Source of the DNA: Tetrahymena thermophila SB210
Lineage: Eukaryota; Ciliophora; Oligohymenophorea; Hymenostomatida; Tetrahymenidae
DNA: 64,000 nucleotides
NCBI RefSeq assembly: GCF_000189635.1
Contig: NW_002476188.1
Coordinates: 496,001 to 560,000 of the forward strand
Direction: 5' to 3'
Every line of letters starts with the position of its first letter. Position 1 is the stretch's first letter. The notes under the pieces are model-generated. The model was not told where the DNA came from, did not search any database, and saw only the letters and a list, made by a program, of their open reading frames with translations. Shown here piece after piece: positions 11,701 through 25,900 of this stretch. A program made the translations under genes and the position numbers.

Positions 11701-14700
11701 GGCAATATGTTTCTAATTATTTTATAAACTCTAAACTGGATTTTAATTCTTATTACTATTATTTTAAATTAAAGAAGTAGCTTTGTTAACACGCAAGCTC
11801 TTATCTAAAACTTATTTTGAGGTATATGTTTAAGAGGGTAATTCAGAAAAAAAGTTAAATATATCTTAGTCATTAAATAAGTTGTCTTCAGATAATTCTT
11901 GATAAATTTAAGTGTAAAGTTCATCATATTATTTATTTGTATGGTCATTATATTGAATTTCTTAGTGATGATTTTCATATTCATATGCTTTCATGACATA
12001 TTCTTTTGCTATCAAGCAGCTTTCTTCTGCTTCTTTCCACTTTTATTGCTTAGTTTGAATTAATGATAAATATGAGTAAACTATTGTATTTCTCCCATTC
12101 TTTTTAGGGAAGTACTTAGCAAGACTAATTAGCTCTTAGGCTAAAACTTCCGCTTCCTCCCATAAAAATTGCTAAAAAAAACTTTATTTTGAGTTTAAGA
12201 AATTGATAAAACATTTTAAATAATTCATCTTTCTGTGATAGAGGTTAAAAATCAATTGATGATATTCTCTTGTTTATTAAAGCAAATAACCAACTATTTG
12301 TAATTCTTCCTCTTCACTAGACAAACTTCCTTTTTCTTCACTTTTATTTTGCTTTTCGTTATTTTACACTAAATTAAAATTGCTCTAGAGATGAGAATCG
12401 TTATTATTTAAATTCACATTGTTATTATTATTCTATAGTTATGATTTATTGTGAACTTACTATTATTAATTTTGATCATTGTTAATTAAATTTTGATTGT
12501 GTGGTGTTTAGCTTAGCTTTTTTTTCTTTTATTTTAAAATATTAGCTTACTTCCCAGCTTCCAAATTATTTTATAACTAATAAGCCGAAGAAGCGACAAA
12601 AGAAATATTATTTAAATTTTCAATCTTGTTAATTACGCTTGCTTACATATTTTAGAATACTGTTTGGTTTTAATGAAAGCCTGTTGATTAGTTAAGGATA
12701 TAATTACTCTATTATAGTTTAGCTTCTCTTTCAAACTAATCATGATTAATATATCCATTTTAATTACTCACCTAATTGGACTTAGGATTCGTCTATGCTT
12801 GGGTTGAGCTCTTTCTATTAAAAATGGAAGGTATTCTTTAATGTTCACTCTATTTCCGATATTGGTTATTAGTTACTTCAGAAACCTATTTACTTTAAAA
12901 CATTCTCAAGTCATCTGGTTTTTCTCCATCTCTTACAAAATCTTTCTTATATAGACCTAACTCCAACTTTGAATAGACTATAGCGCTTTCATAATGCTAG
13001 AGTGCTTCAATATACCTTTCTAAATAAAACAAGATATTAGCAATATTATTATGGCAAACACCAAGAGCTCTATAATTCTTAAACTTTTCAAAATGAATTA
13101 TTTATTTATTGTAGTTGAGTAATGTAGCACTCATTTCGCTGTTGAAGTAGCTTTGATTTGTAAATGTTAACATTTAAAACATATTTTTAAAGCTAATAAA
13201 AAGAATCTTCATGTCTTCTGAGTAGAAAAAAGACTCTACATTGATAGAAAAGGCCTGATTAACAGTGTTGAACCTATTTAAATCGCCAGAGTCATTTATT
13301 TTCTTCAAGAAATTAGTTAAGTGCCAAATCGGAAATTAAATCATATGTGTGATACATATAGATTGGTATAAAATAAATAATGTTAAAATTGTTAAAATTG
13401 AAAAAATTGTAATATAGCTAATTTTAGAATAGTAGTCTGTATCGCTCAACATTTAAATTGAGAATTTCTTCAAATCGTTTTATGATAAGACATCTATCAA
13501 TAAGAAACTGGCTTCTAATCTATATTTTTTATTATTTTAAATGATTCTTTTTTATTAATTTTGCTTTTTGTTAAATTGATTGCTATTCTATAAATTTCTA
13601 TCCTATTTATTTATAAAATTTCTATTGATATGGCTTTTGTTAGAATTAGATAGGTTAATTAAAATATTATCACTCATATATTATTCGTTACTATTAATAT
13701 TACTATAATTATTATAATCATGAGTATTGACTAATTGATTTTCATCATCATCAATTTATTATTATTATTCATTTAATTAATTTTATAATACTCTTGCATT
13801 TGTTTTTGGTATTTTATCAATTATAATTACAGGGTTACATATTGCAAGAGCTTCGCTTCCATTTCTATAATAAGTAAATGTTTTTTGATAATTAGGAAGC
13901 AAAATTTCGTCAGCTTAAACAGAGTCAACTTCAGAGATCACCCAATTTCCAAAATTTTTTTTCATTTAATCTCTAAAAAGCTATGCTTATGTTTAGTCCT
14001 CTAAATTATCCAATTCTACACTTCCAAGAGTATTTGCAATAGCTCTCTATTAAGGCACTATAGAATGGTAAATAACACTATAGTTTCTTGGATCTATTAC
14101 CATAGTATAAGTAGAAAAATTGCCCATATTTGCAAAGAAGCTTTACATCTTTTGTAAATTAAGGCTAGTACATTTAACCCAATGCATAGTTTTATTGTAT
14201 CTTAAAAGCTTTTAACATAGCACGCTAGCTAAAAAGGGATTGCCTTGGTCGCTAAAAAATAAATCAGGAGGATATAAAATCATCGAATCCTACTTTACTG
14301 TTCCTGTATACCAATACCTGCATTTTCCATTAAAATGATTAGGTCCAGTAGGACAGCCATCTGGGTCTCTAAAATTTTTAAATGTTGTATTAGTGGCACT
14401 TAAATAACCCATACTGTTATGATCAAATACATGATAAATGCTATTAAATTTCAGATATCTTTCAGATTAGCTACTTAATATATTATCGTATTCAAACAAT
14501 CTCCATAACAAATCTGAATATGTAGAGTTTCTAAGATGATCTTGTCCTATCTAATCGTATTAATTCACATATAAGTATTCATATTAATGCCTTTTATTAT
14601 TTAAAATTGGTTGAAATTTATTTTATTTGAATATAACTATTAGTGAAGGATTAACTTATTGAAAGGAGTTTTTAATAAATGACTTGAATGGATTAGCTTA

Positions 14701-15878
14701 GAGGTACTTTATTAGTACTATAAAATAAGATAAATTTAATTTTTATTTTTTTGCAGATTTCTTGCTTTAATAATATGTCATGACTGAATTTAATTTATCT
14801 AAATAAGCTTTTGAAAAGAAGTCATGGTCAGTATTCTACCAATATTATTTACAAATTATCAATAGAAAATTCTTTATTTAGATGAAATTAAATTTAAAGC
14901 TTTGTAAGTATTTAATTAATTATGTCCATAATTTTCATGAAGATTTAAAATTATCAATTTAAAATCTAAAATATATTCAAATAAAAATTTAATTTAAATA
15001 GAATTAAAAACATATTATGTTATGTTAGCTAAAAATCTATGCTAATACCTATGAAATATATTTTTAACAGATTTATTTATAAAAAGGAAATCGTTTTTCT
15101 AAATGATAGCTTAAGTGTAAAATAAATATTCTGGTTGAGAAAATTTAATTTCAATTTCATCTAAAATTTTAAAAGGGAAAAAATTATATTTTTTGATAAA
15201 GAAAAATCGTAATTCATTTTTAAGCAAGTATTAATAAGCTAATTTATGTTAGGTAGAATTATATTATTAAGATTTTAACTTGAAAATAATTAATGAAGTC
15301 ACTCTATTAATTTTTTTTGATGTAAAAGATTAAAAAAGGATGTATGATAAAATAGTTAGTCAGTTATCATAAAAATAGTTATGAATATTGTATATTTTAA
15401 ATGTGTACTTTTCTAAATTTAGATAAAAGATAGATCTTAATAATCACATTTTATTCATTTTAATATAAATTGAATATAATTATTACCAAGTTCTAACTTG
15501 CACAACGCCGTATTTATTTTTCTTAAATAAATAAGTAGCCTTAGGTTCATCTTTATTTGCATATGTTCTTTCAGTATTTAGGAACATTGATTTATAATTT
15601 TTATTCATAATTACTTCTCCTTCTATTACCTTTTATGAGAATTAGTTCATAAGCTGAATAGACCAGGATTTCCTTTAAACCTACTATGATAACTAGAACT
15701 AAATTGCATTATTGAGTATCTTAGAGTTACTAATCTGCTACTCGTAAATAGATTAAGCATAGTCATTCACTTGCACATGCGTTTTCTATTAATAATAAAG
15801 GATGATAGTAAAGCCATAAATTGTCATCAGAATTGTGGGAAAGGCGAATATGACAGATATTTGAAGGAATAAGTACAT
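8725..15878 (-). CDS. Gene B: dCache-TPR-vWA transmembrane receptor-like protein
   Basis: Exon 1 (15878-15487, ending in phase 2 after TG of a Trp codon) encodes TM1 (about 7-27). Exon 2 carries the dCache-like domain, with KCRYWYTG in place of DPRCRFWY and a long Asn/Gln-rich insert (near 13780-13560). Next come TM2 (near 13410-13340), a HAMP-like FPIWHLTNFL and the TPR core YRALGVCHNNIANILF. After the Gln-rich region come a vWA-like domain (RVGIIATCTLDKN; FGLLSYQDQLF; FHIGIRKAL; KKYLIFLTDQY) and the tail LAVEHF. TAA follows that tail and is read as Gln, so the protein runs on into a short hydrophobic end before TGA, as in gene D. The acceptor of intron 1 (between about 15480 and 14840) and any later introns are unresolved. 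The length is about 2,200 residues or less. The ATG is the first in frame, but the frame is open further upstream. Confidence 0.78.
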
Positions 15879-16559
15879 TTAGCCTAAATTCCTTTCACTC
15901 TAATTTCTTTTATTCTTAGATTTGATTTCTTTCAATAAATTATTTGATAAGGATTAATTTTTTTTAAATTAATTTATAGATGAATGTTAATTTTTATAAC
16001 TCAATTGTTTATTGATTTTTTTATTCAAAGACCAGCATCATTGTTATTTTTCTTAATCAGTTTAATGCGTTAAAAACTCAAATAAATAAATAAATAAAAC
16101 AGGATTATCTATTTTAATATTTATTGATAACTCCTGATTATAACTTCATTTTACTCTAAGTTTAATAAAGTAAATAATAATATTAAATATTTACAAATGC
16201 AATTTATATAATGATCACAAAAGATATTTGGTGATTTTCATCTAAATTAGCAAAAAAGTATGAATTTAAGCATTAAGTAATTTTGTTTATGAATTTAATT
16301 CAAGTTTTAATTGTATGTCTCTTGTTAAATTCAATAAAACTATTAAAATAATTTTTTCTTTTAATTTTCCTCTCTAGCGAAATTATGAAAATCTAACTCT
16401 TGAATAATAATAATTATAAATAATAATCAATTAAAGGTTTGCAAATTTTATATAAAATTTAATAACATCATTTTTAAGTTTTAATTTAGAGTAATCTCAC
16501 ATTTTCTTTTCTTAATTAAGTAAGTAAGTAAAGAAAAGGGAATTTACAAAATAACAAAA
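15879..16559. other. Intergenic AT-rich region upstream of gene B
   Basis: No convincing ORF. Gene B's reading frame stays open without a Met for about 100 bases beyond its ATG, so the true start could lie slightly further upstream. The rest is low-complexity AT sequence, probably gene B's promoter. Confidence 0.4.
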
Positions 16560-17480
16560 GGAAACGAAATAAATAATTCATGAGCAATATAAATCATTAA
16601 TAATTTATTTTAAGTATTCAATTACTTCCTCTATTCAATCTAAGGATAAAAATTGGCTATCTATCCACAAAATGTGAATAAGCATAAAAAGATACTTAAA
16701 ATTTAAAATAATATTATAAAGCTTATAGTTTAAATCTGCAAAATTAAGATTCTAAAAATATTTATAAGTTGAAATACAGAATAAAATAAATAATTCATGA
16801 GCAATACAAATTATTAATGTATTCATTATTTTCTTCCTTTGCTCAATCTAAGTGCTAGAATTGATTATTAAATGATTAAATATGAATAAGCGTAGATAAA
16901 AGTATAAAATTTTTAACGCTTTATTAAATTAATAATTTAAATAAATTCACATACTATTAAGACTTTAAACTCATTTATAAATAAAATTACAGAAATAAAA
17001 TAAATAAATTTAGAATATTATAAATTATTATTTCATCGAAGGCATTAAATTTTTCTTTCTCTATTGAATTTAAGTTTTAAAATTGGTTATCAAACAAGAA
17101 ATTAATTATTACAAAGTATTAAAAGATGCACACATTTTAAAAGATTTTATTTGACCAATACTTTAAATTGAATTCCATAAAATTAAATTACTAAACACAT
17201 TTTTTAATGAAATAAAATAAAATTATTTTTTATTCTTAATAAATGAAATTGTATGGAAATAAATTAAATTCTTTTTTATTGTCTACCTAAAATTATTTAT
17301 TATAAATTCACATACTATTAAGACTTTAAACTCATTTATAAATTAAATTACAGAAATAAAATAAATAAATTTAGAATATTTTAAATGATTATTTCATTGA
17401 AGACATTTAATTTTTCTTTCTCTATTGAATTTAAGTGTTAAAATTGGTTATCAAACAAGAAATTATTACAAAGTATTAAA
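16560..17480 (-). pseudogene. Four decayed copies of the last coding exon of gene C
   Basis: Gene C's final exon encodes DDQFQHLNSFLQ at about 17831-17860. Diverged copies of this segment recur in the same orientation at about 17429-17449 (DNQFQHLNSIEK), 17069-17089, 16843-16862 (QFQHLD then TGA) and 16637-16656 (QFLSLD then TGA). The first relic also keeps a match to C's end, NKQFQVDNKKEF against NKQLQVDYNIEF. Spacings are about 400, 360, 227 and 206 bases. The relics carry stops and frameshifts and lie beyond C's TGA, so they are dead duplicates of the vWA C-terminus, not exons. Confidence 0.7.
16941..17301. repeat. Direct repeat unit 1 (about 361 bases)
   Basis: This is the left unit of an adjacent pair of near-identical direct repeats. 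It begins ATAAATTCACATACTATTAA and recurs with an offset of 361. It contains one gene C terminal-exon relic. Confidence 0.85.
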
Positions 17481-17661
17481 AGATGCACACTTTTGAAAAG
17501 ATTTTATTTAACCAATACTTTAAATTGAATTCCATAAAATTAAATTACTAAACACATTTTTTAATGAAATAAAATAAAATTATTTTTTATTCTTAATAAA
17601 TGAAATTGAATGGAAATCAATAAAATTCTATATTATAGTCTACCTAAAGTTATTTATTATT
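17302..17661. repeat. Direct repeat unit 2 (about 360 bases), overlapping the end of gene C
   Basis: This is the right unit of the pair. Its right end includes the last 45 bases of gene C and its TGA at 17617-17619. The duplicated segment therefore contains genuine coding sequence, and the unit-1 equivalent has diverged past the stop. Confidence 0.85.
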
Positions 17662-20600
17662 GATTCTTTATTCATAAAGATACCTTAATAATTTATCTGC
17701 TGAAAAAAATTATTTTATTAGAAGCCTTTAATCATGTTTAAGATATTCTAAACTAGTTTTTTCTTGTTAGCACTCAATATCATTTAATTGCAGAATAAGT
17801 AATTTTATTCTCATTTCTTATAAAAATGAATTTAAATGTTAAAATTAATCATCAAAATCTATGTATGGTTTATCTATTATTAAGACTATATATTTACAAA
17901 TTGAAAAGTCACAAAGCAAGTCTTACTTGTTTTTTTTCTTTTAATTAGTTATAAAAATATTTAAAAATAATAATTTTTTATAAAAAAATTTACTTTAGTC
18001 TTTTTCTTATTTAAATTATTTTATTTAATTTGGTTTAATTTGCTGTACTCAATTTGCTCTGCACTTTTATTAAAAAATATATTATTCACAGCGTTTCTGA
18101 TGCATAAATGAAATAACTTATTAAAGTAAAATTATTTCATTAACTCCTAGTTATTTTAATAGAGTCTTTCAGTTATTGAAATATTACAAGTTCGACATGT
18201 GCTATTTAAAATATTTTTAGATAATTTTTATTAAATGTCTGAAGGTTGGAAATTTGCATCGAAAATATTATCTTATAATTTATTCCCAAGGTATAATTAT
18301 AATGAATTGTGGTTATATTGATTGTTATTTTGGCATTTTAGATTTTCATCCTCTTCATCATCAATTTTATTCAATGAAAAAGTACTGGAAAAACAATTGC
18401 ATGTTTTTATTAAGATGTCTTCCTTATTTTGGTCTTCTTGCTTATAGTTTATTATCTCTTATAACTAATTCTAAATCAATTAATAATTTTATGATATTTA
18501 AGACTTACAAAAAAGTTTAAATAGTTGCTGGAAATGTGATTCACCAAATCTATATTTAATGACTCCTAATCCATCTTCTTAAAATAAGAGGATATTTTAA
18601 ATTATTTCATTAATTATCCAATGTGAAATCTCTCTATTTTTTTGTTTTGAGCAGCATACTACTACTGCAATTTTAAACAATCTTTTTTGTTAAAATTTAT
18701 CTATTATAGAATATAATTGTTTGCTATGTAAGTTATTTTCTGCGAATATACTTTAGACTAACTAAAGTACTTAGAACTTTCCTTTGTAGGAATAATATTT
18801 TTAATCTTCCAGACTTTATGTCAATACATTTATTGCTTCATATGTTTTTCCTTATGCTAGTAAGAATTTAGCTTTAGCAATAGCCATAAAGCTTTAAAGA
18901 ATATCACAATTAAAATCATATGCCAAATTTTTTAATTCAATTTGTTAAGAAAATCTCTTATTTACAATTTTTTAGAAATTAGAAACTTATTGTGTTGTTA
19001 GCCTTTTGATAGGTTTTGTATTCGGACTTGAGTCGATTGCATATGATATTCTTTTATTCGTTAATTAAAAATTTTTATAAATATTTCCTGTTTATTAATC
19101 TTATTTTTGGAGGTTTAAGCAATCATCTTTATAGGTATTGTAATTTGAGTATGATTCGTTTTTATCTACACTCTCACCAACATTTTAAAATAATACTTGA
19201 GTTAATCTTTATGTATTAAATTGTGATTATTCATTTTTGTTATTTGCTTATTACTCTAAAAGCAAATCTTCTGAAGCTTTTCTATAAGTATTCAATTCAT
19301 ATATATTTAAATTTTTTGGTGATTTTTCATTTGTATTTTGAGGACTATTAAGAGTAGCAATATTTTTTTATCCTCTGACAAAAAATTATGCTAGTAAGTT
19401 TTAATTTGATTGTATTGAGTTTCTTGTTTTTATCTCCAAACCTATCTCATCCAATTGTGTCTTTGATTCCTTATCGATTTTTATATAGTTTATTTCCTAA
19501 TTTTCATCATCTTCTTCAGTTTTGATATTATTAAATTTTTTTTCTAAATTCATACTGCTATTTTAAACTGTTTCTTTTTCATCAATTTAATTTGGTAAAT
19601 TAATATTTTCTATTTTTAAAAAATATTTTAATATTTAAAAACTTTTTAATTTAAAGATTTACTTAATTTGATTATGGCACTATTTTTACTGGTCTAGATT
19701 TTTTGATCTATTTAATTATTTTATAATTTTTTATCAATAGATTTATTAAATAAAATGCTTGTAGTTTCTTTAATGATATTATTTTGACGTATTATAAAAG
19801 GAATTTGTTTCGTTTCTTTTTTTAAAAGAGGTGGACTTGCCCTATTTTATTGGCACTTGTCTGAATATTAGGAAATTGCACTTTAATTCTTATTTCTGAC
19901 TTAAATAAAACTTTAGCCTCTTACTGACTATTCCAAAGCAAATATGTTATCTTGTTCATCTAAATATTTTCTATCGAACAAATTTTTAATAATATCATAT
20001 TATATTTCTGCTTACTTTAGCTCGTTAAGAATTAATTAATATTCTAATATATAAATTCTTAGAATTATTTCTCTACTCAGATTCTCATCTTGCAACTTAG
20101 AAGATATCTTTAAAAGATCATTAGCTAAAGATATTAGCTCCTCTATATAAAACAAATCTTAACAAAATTAAATATTTTAGTTGCTTGGATTTTGCTATTT
20201 TTGTATACTAATTTCTTACTGATAATAAGTATTTAAGCACTTAAACATATTAAATTTTCTATTAAATAAATTTTCTATCAGTTCCTATTTTTCAATCCTA
20301 CTTTAAAGCATCTCATTCATATCCTTTCTTTTTAATCCTTAATCTTATTACGTTTAAGAAAGATTATAGCTTGTATCAGCTTTTTTTTTCTAATTTTAAT
20401 TTAGAGAGGTTTTTGTTTAAGTGGTTTGTCTTTGCAAGTTAAGGAATTTTGATAATCTTTGTTATTAAGATTTTGATTAATTTCCGTTATCTTCTTAATA
20501 AATATTAAGCTCTTCATACGCATAAATTATAGAACGTTCATAATGATCTAAGGCTTCTAAATATCTTCCTTACAAGAAGTGAATATTTGCCAAATTATTG

Positions 20601-22449
20601 TGGCAAATCCCTAAAGATCGTTTATTTTAAAACTTATCAAAAAAGTTTATCTGCAAATTTAAATTTAGTAAATTTTCGCTAGGATCTTCTTTGAGCAAAT
20701 TTAGTGCTGAATATCTAAGCATTTTAACCAAACTTGTAAAGCTTTCATATAACAATCTAGTATCTTCAGAGTAGAAGATACTATAAAATTCACTTTATTA
20801 GTCTAAAAACTGTGTATTTTAAGCTATTATAAATTCATTTATATCATCTAAATTAAGTTGAATGTTATTAAATATTTTAATTAGTCGATCAATAGGATAC
20901 TCAATCATATGTGAAAATATAATAGAATATTATAATATGATGCAAACCACTACGATAAGCAATAATCCAAATATTACGATTGTCAGGATGAATACTATCT
21001 TTAATTTGTCTAGAATTTGTTATGAAAAACTCATTAGCTCTTTCTCAGATAGTATATCCATCAAAATATATATTGTAATGTAATTAAATTTATTAGGAAA
21101 AGTAGAATTGTATGATTAATTATCATTATCAACATCACTGTCTAATTTTTCCACTGTAAATAGTAAATTAAAAATAACTAAATAATTATTATCATGATCA
21201 TCTTTAATGTTGTATTCTTATTGAAATTAATTAGAAGTAATAGTATCAGTAAAGTCTAATCGTTTCTCTGTTTTTATTTATCTATTAGAGTATTTTTATT
21301 AAATCATCTTATAAAATTCCTTCAATTATTTAGAGTGTCCTATTGATTTTTAAAGTAAATCTTAAAGCTTAGTCGTTTTAGAAATATCTAAGTCTTGCCT
21401 AGAATCATAAATTGCCACAAAAGACTAAGGATCAAATATTATCTAGTGAGTCTTTATATTTTAATAGCCTCTAAAAAATTTTTTAAGATCATCTACAAAC
21501 ATATAATCACAAAATACAGCATAGAGTTATTTAGATTTATCTAAAGTTCTTTGGCATATCAAATTTACTAGTTATTGTTAGCCATAAAAACTTAATATAG
21601 GTAAAGGTGGATAAACCACCAATCCTGGACTTTCCTTACTAGCCAAGTACCAAAAACGACAACGGGTATTAAAGGGATACTTTGTTTTGGGACATTTTGG
21701 ATCATCAACTTAGTTACTAAAGGTAGTGTTCATATAATTAGAAAAAAAAACACCATTAGAATTAAATGCGAATATTTAGTAACCTAAATTTAATGTAGAA
21801 TTTTATTGGTTTAAGTATTAGTGGACATAAGCCCTCAAAATATAATTAAGCCTATCATTTCTTACTAGTTCTATTTAAGACAAGCCATCTAATTCATTAT
21901 AAATAAGAGTTTAATCGCTATACCTATTTTGTTACATTTTTAAAAAGTAATATTGATTTTTGGTAAAAGAATAAAAAAGTAGACAAATTTGTTATTCATG
22001 AATAAAATAAAGTAGAACAATCATTTTACTGATCAATATATATTTATAAAAAATCAGGTTATTTACCAATTTGATGCATAATATTCATTCTATAAAGCTA
22101 TCTAAGTTTTTATGGGGTCTTCTTTATTTTAGTAGATTAATTCTTAGTTTAGCATAAGAGGAACATATTTGAGGTTATAATTGTATTTGTCATCAGAAAG
22201 CTTAAATAATTGCTTTCTTAAAACATAAGCTTAAATTGAAATTTCTTAGAGTTGATTGTTAAGATTTAGAAATGAAGCTTTATTTAAACTCTTTGAAAAT
22301 TCAATTTGCGTTTAAAATACACTTTGAGAAAGCTCTGTAACTTTGTCTTTCAATATATTGTATTACAAAAGTATCATTACAATTGGTGGACTACTTATCA
22401 TTATAATGTTAAAAAAAATTAAACAAAATATCATTATTTAGATCTTCAT
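17617..22449 (-). CDS. Gene C: dCache-TPR-vWA transmembrane receptor-like protein
   Basis: Exon 1 (22449-22067) encodes TM1 (about 6-28) and ends in phase 2. Intron 1 (22066-21923, 144 bases) rejoins at 21922 to restore Trp-Tyr. The dCache-like domain has TRCRFWYLASKE, a close match to the family signature. TM2 lies near residues 438-462 and is followed by a HAMP-like YPIDRLIKIF. The TPR core is RSLGICHNNLANIHF (near 565). The vWA-like domain has FKIAVVVCCSKQ, EDGLGVIKYRF, FHLCIRNAV and KYIVLIIDKPY, with a tail ending YNIEFY. A small intron of about 65 bases (near 17990-17925) is needed to keep frame just before the KYIVLIID strand; its boundaries are tentative. Length is about 1,540 residues. 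Four decayed copies of its last exon follow downstream. Confidence 0.82.
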
Positions 22450-22996
22450 TTTAACTAAAATGCTGCTTTCTTAAAAAAATATTAAATAGCTGAAAGTAGC
22501 TATGATATCACGTTTACAGCTATTCGCTATACGTTCTAAAATTGTATAGCTAATAAGACCTGATTATCTGTTTTGTGAGAATCTTTTGCTTATCTGCTTA
22601 TATTTTTACTATGTTGTTAATCAGGTTTTAATTACTACTTTTCTTATTAAATATAGTATAATAATTAAATGATAGTTGATTGGTGTCGTAATTTTTGTTT
22701 GTTTTATTATTTTTTTTATATTTTTTGTGCAGTAAAAATTGCTTATCTGTTTGAAATTTACAATTTAACAAAAAATACAAAGTAAGTGCTTTGAATTAAT
22801 AAATTTATGGATTTTTACAAAATATATTAATATAGATTAATATCTTACTATTCTTTTTGCATTTCTGGCAAATAATTATGAGCGCTAATTTAATAGGATT
22901 AAATTTAAGTAAATTCAAATTTTATAAAGGTTTCAAAAAGATATAAAAAAAAAATGATAATTAAATGAAGCATTTTGCTTAAAAGCAAAATTACTC
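22450..22996. other. Intergenic spacer between genes C and D
   Basis: About 550 bases with no ORF of note. It presumably contains the gene C promoter and the gene D 3' UTR. Confidence 0.5.
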
Positions 22997-25900
22997 TCAA
23001 AAAAGCATAAAGAAAACCGTTTAAAAATACTCTACGTTTTATGCAATAAATTTTTACTATATTTATTCTCTTTAATTAAAAATATATTATAATAATTTTT
23101 CATAGCTATAGAAATATTGAATAAAAGTCTATTAGCAGTTTGAGTAATTTGATATTGTAGGCTATTCTTAGAATTATTAACTTTCACCCATTTATAAAAA
23201 GAGTAGTTCCACATTAATACTTTCTAATAAAGTACAGAGCTCTTTGTAAAGAAGATTATCTTATAATCCTTCTTAATCTATCAATAAGATAATAAATTTT
23301 TTAAATACTTTACTAAATATCTTATTTTATTATGCAAAGTCATCCTATCTAGTTTCTTATTTTTATTATTTAGTTTCTTAAATTTAGTTAAAATTTAAAT
23401 TAGAAATTATTTTGTTTGTCTAAAATTATACTTTAATTGGCTATGTTTATTATTTTAAAAAATCTTGCTTATAATTATTTTATTCTAGCTATGAAGCATG
23501 CTAGTTGAATTATAAATGTCTTTTACAGAGTTAATAATTTAAAAATTAATTATTAAATAAATGAAAGAGAATGCTTTTGCGTAAACCTAAATGAATGATT
23601 AAATTAACCTTTTCTTAAATTTAGGCAGTTATTTGCTTTTCACTCTAATTTTAATAGCTCTATATTCCATCTGTTAATTAAGTATCGCTTTCATTCAAAA
23701 TTGAATCTTAAGCCATAAATTTACTGTTATTATATTACTGACTCATTCCCTTGCTTGAAACTGAGAATCTACTTTCTAAATAGCTATTGTTATTTTATGT
23801 ATTTTTTGATGAACTTGCTAAGCTCGATTATAGAAAGATACTTTAGTTGTGATAATTCTCCAATGTATTGCTTTTCGATTTTTCTGAATAAATATTTTCT
23901 TGTAAATTGCTAATTTAACAAGCATCATCAGTACAATCTTAAGGTGTGTTGTTAAGTTAACAAAAATTACCATAGCTTTATCTTTTTTCATTTTACTCAT
24001 AAGAGGAGTCAAAACTTTAAAATTGTTTTCTGCTTATTGCAAGTGGACTGTTGCTATAGATAGATTTAGGACTACCTGAGTATTTCGAATAATTACTTAT
24101 ATTTTTTTTTAGAATTGGGGGATTGAAAATTTCTAAATAGCTATATTTCGTTTATTCACGTTATTTTATTTCTTTTTCTTGTAAAAAATCAAGTAATAAA
24201 ACGAGATTATCTTCAACGAATTCTCTGTTATTATTTATCTCTGATTTTTTAATAGGGGGTAAAATTTGCATTATTTCATCTAATTAACTGATATCACTTA
24301 TATCTTACAAATAAGCTAAAACACCCAAAGAATCTTCTTAATTTGTCATAACTTAATCAATTATTTCTTGACATATTTAATAAGAAATATATTTATTTAT
24401 GTCTTATTAACAAAAAACAAATAAGCTTATTTTAAAAATAGTTATTTCATTAAATCCATTTATTTATTTCTTTAAAGGCTCGAATTCAAAGTTCATATTT
24501 TGTTTGAAAATGCTATTTAAAAATCTAAGCAGCTTTTACTTTGGATGTGTTTGATAGCATGTAGAATTTTTAAGAGATTTAGAAATCATTTTAGCTGCTT
24601 AGTAATTGAAGCCTTCTTTCATTAAAATTTAACTTTCTATAATTGTATAGTAAGATTTCATAATTTCAAACGGATAATCATAATTTTGTATTAATCTCTA
24701 ATCAATATCTTTAAAAAAACTCACTTTTTTATATATTTTTTAAAATTTAATTAGCTTTTTTATATGTTAAGAGATCATTTATTTTTCTTAATTTTTAGGC
24801 TCTATATTTTAAATAGAAGTTAATGAATATTTTGGGCAGCTCTCAATTTCTTTCGAATCTTCTTTAATTCTAGCTTAAAATGAAAATCTTTCCTTATTTT
24901 CTACTTATTTATTAAAACAAGAGTAATTTAAAGGCTTTAATTATTTTTTATGTAAATTTGTGTCTTCTTCGATCTTTTGATCTTTATTAATATTATTGAT
25001 TATAAACTAACTTTGTGCCTTTTACCTTTCTTGATAAACAAGCAAGTTAAAAGAAAATTATTTTTAATTTTCTTATTTTGAATTGTTTTAAATAGTTTTA
25101 ACAGTTTGAATTTTTTAATCCATTTATTATTTTGTTTTAGAATCACTCATTTTTTAAAAATTTGACTGTTTATTTTGTTTAATTGTGTTTTATGATAAAT
25201 TACTAATATTTTAAAGAGAAACCTTTTTTTGGCTAGCAAAATATTTTAAAAATTGAATTTAATTATAGTTTTCTCTTTCTTCCTTATAATTTTTTACTAA
25301 TTTTGAATATGATTATTTTTTTTTTCTTTTTATTTGACTTTGTAAATCAGAATTTTACTATTCAGATGGAAAGTCAATTTAATTGCCAATATTTTTTCTC
25401 TTCACTTTTTAATATCTTTAAATAATCTTTGTTGCATAGACTCTTTCGTGATCAAAATTATTTTAATCTTTGCTTCTTATCTAAATTAAATCCAATTCTT
25501 CTTTTAATTCAAGTACTTTTTTTACTTTCTCTAGCTATATTTTTGCCTATTAGATATTGTTTGTCGAATATTTAATAAAGCAAATTTCTAATTCTAAAAA
25601 TATATTTCTTCCATGACTAAATTCTAAAAAACTTCCTAAATTATCAAGTTCATTTAAAAGTTATTCAAGCTCTTCCCAAAGCACATTACTAAAACCTTAT
25701 TTTTCATAATACGCAAGTAGGCATTTATAGTAATTATATTTTCTATTGAACAAGTTCTCTACTAAGGTAAGATTTTTATTTTCAAAAAGAGATGCTACAC
25801 TCTTTCTTTTAGGTTTTATTGAGCAAACTAGTTAATTTATTAAAAACATTTTAAAATATATTATTCATATTATAAGATTCTATCTTAAATTTATTGAAAT

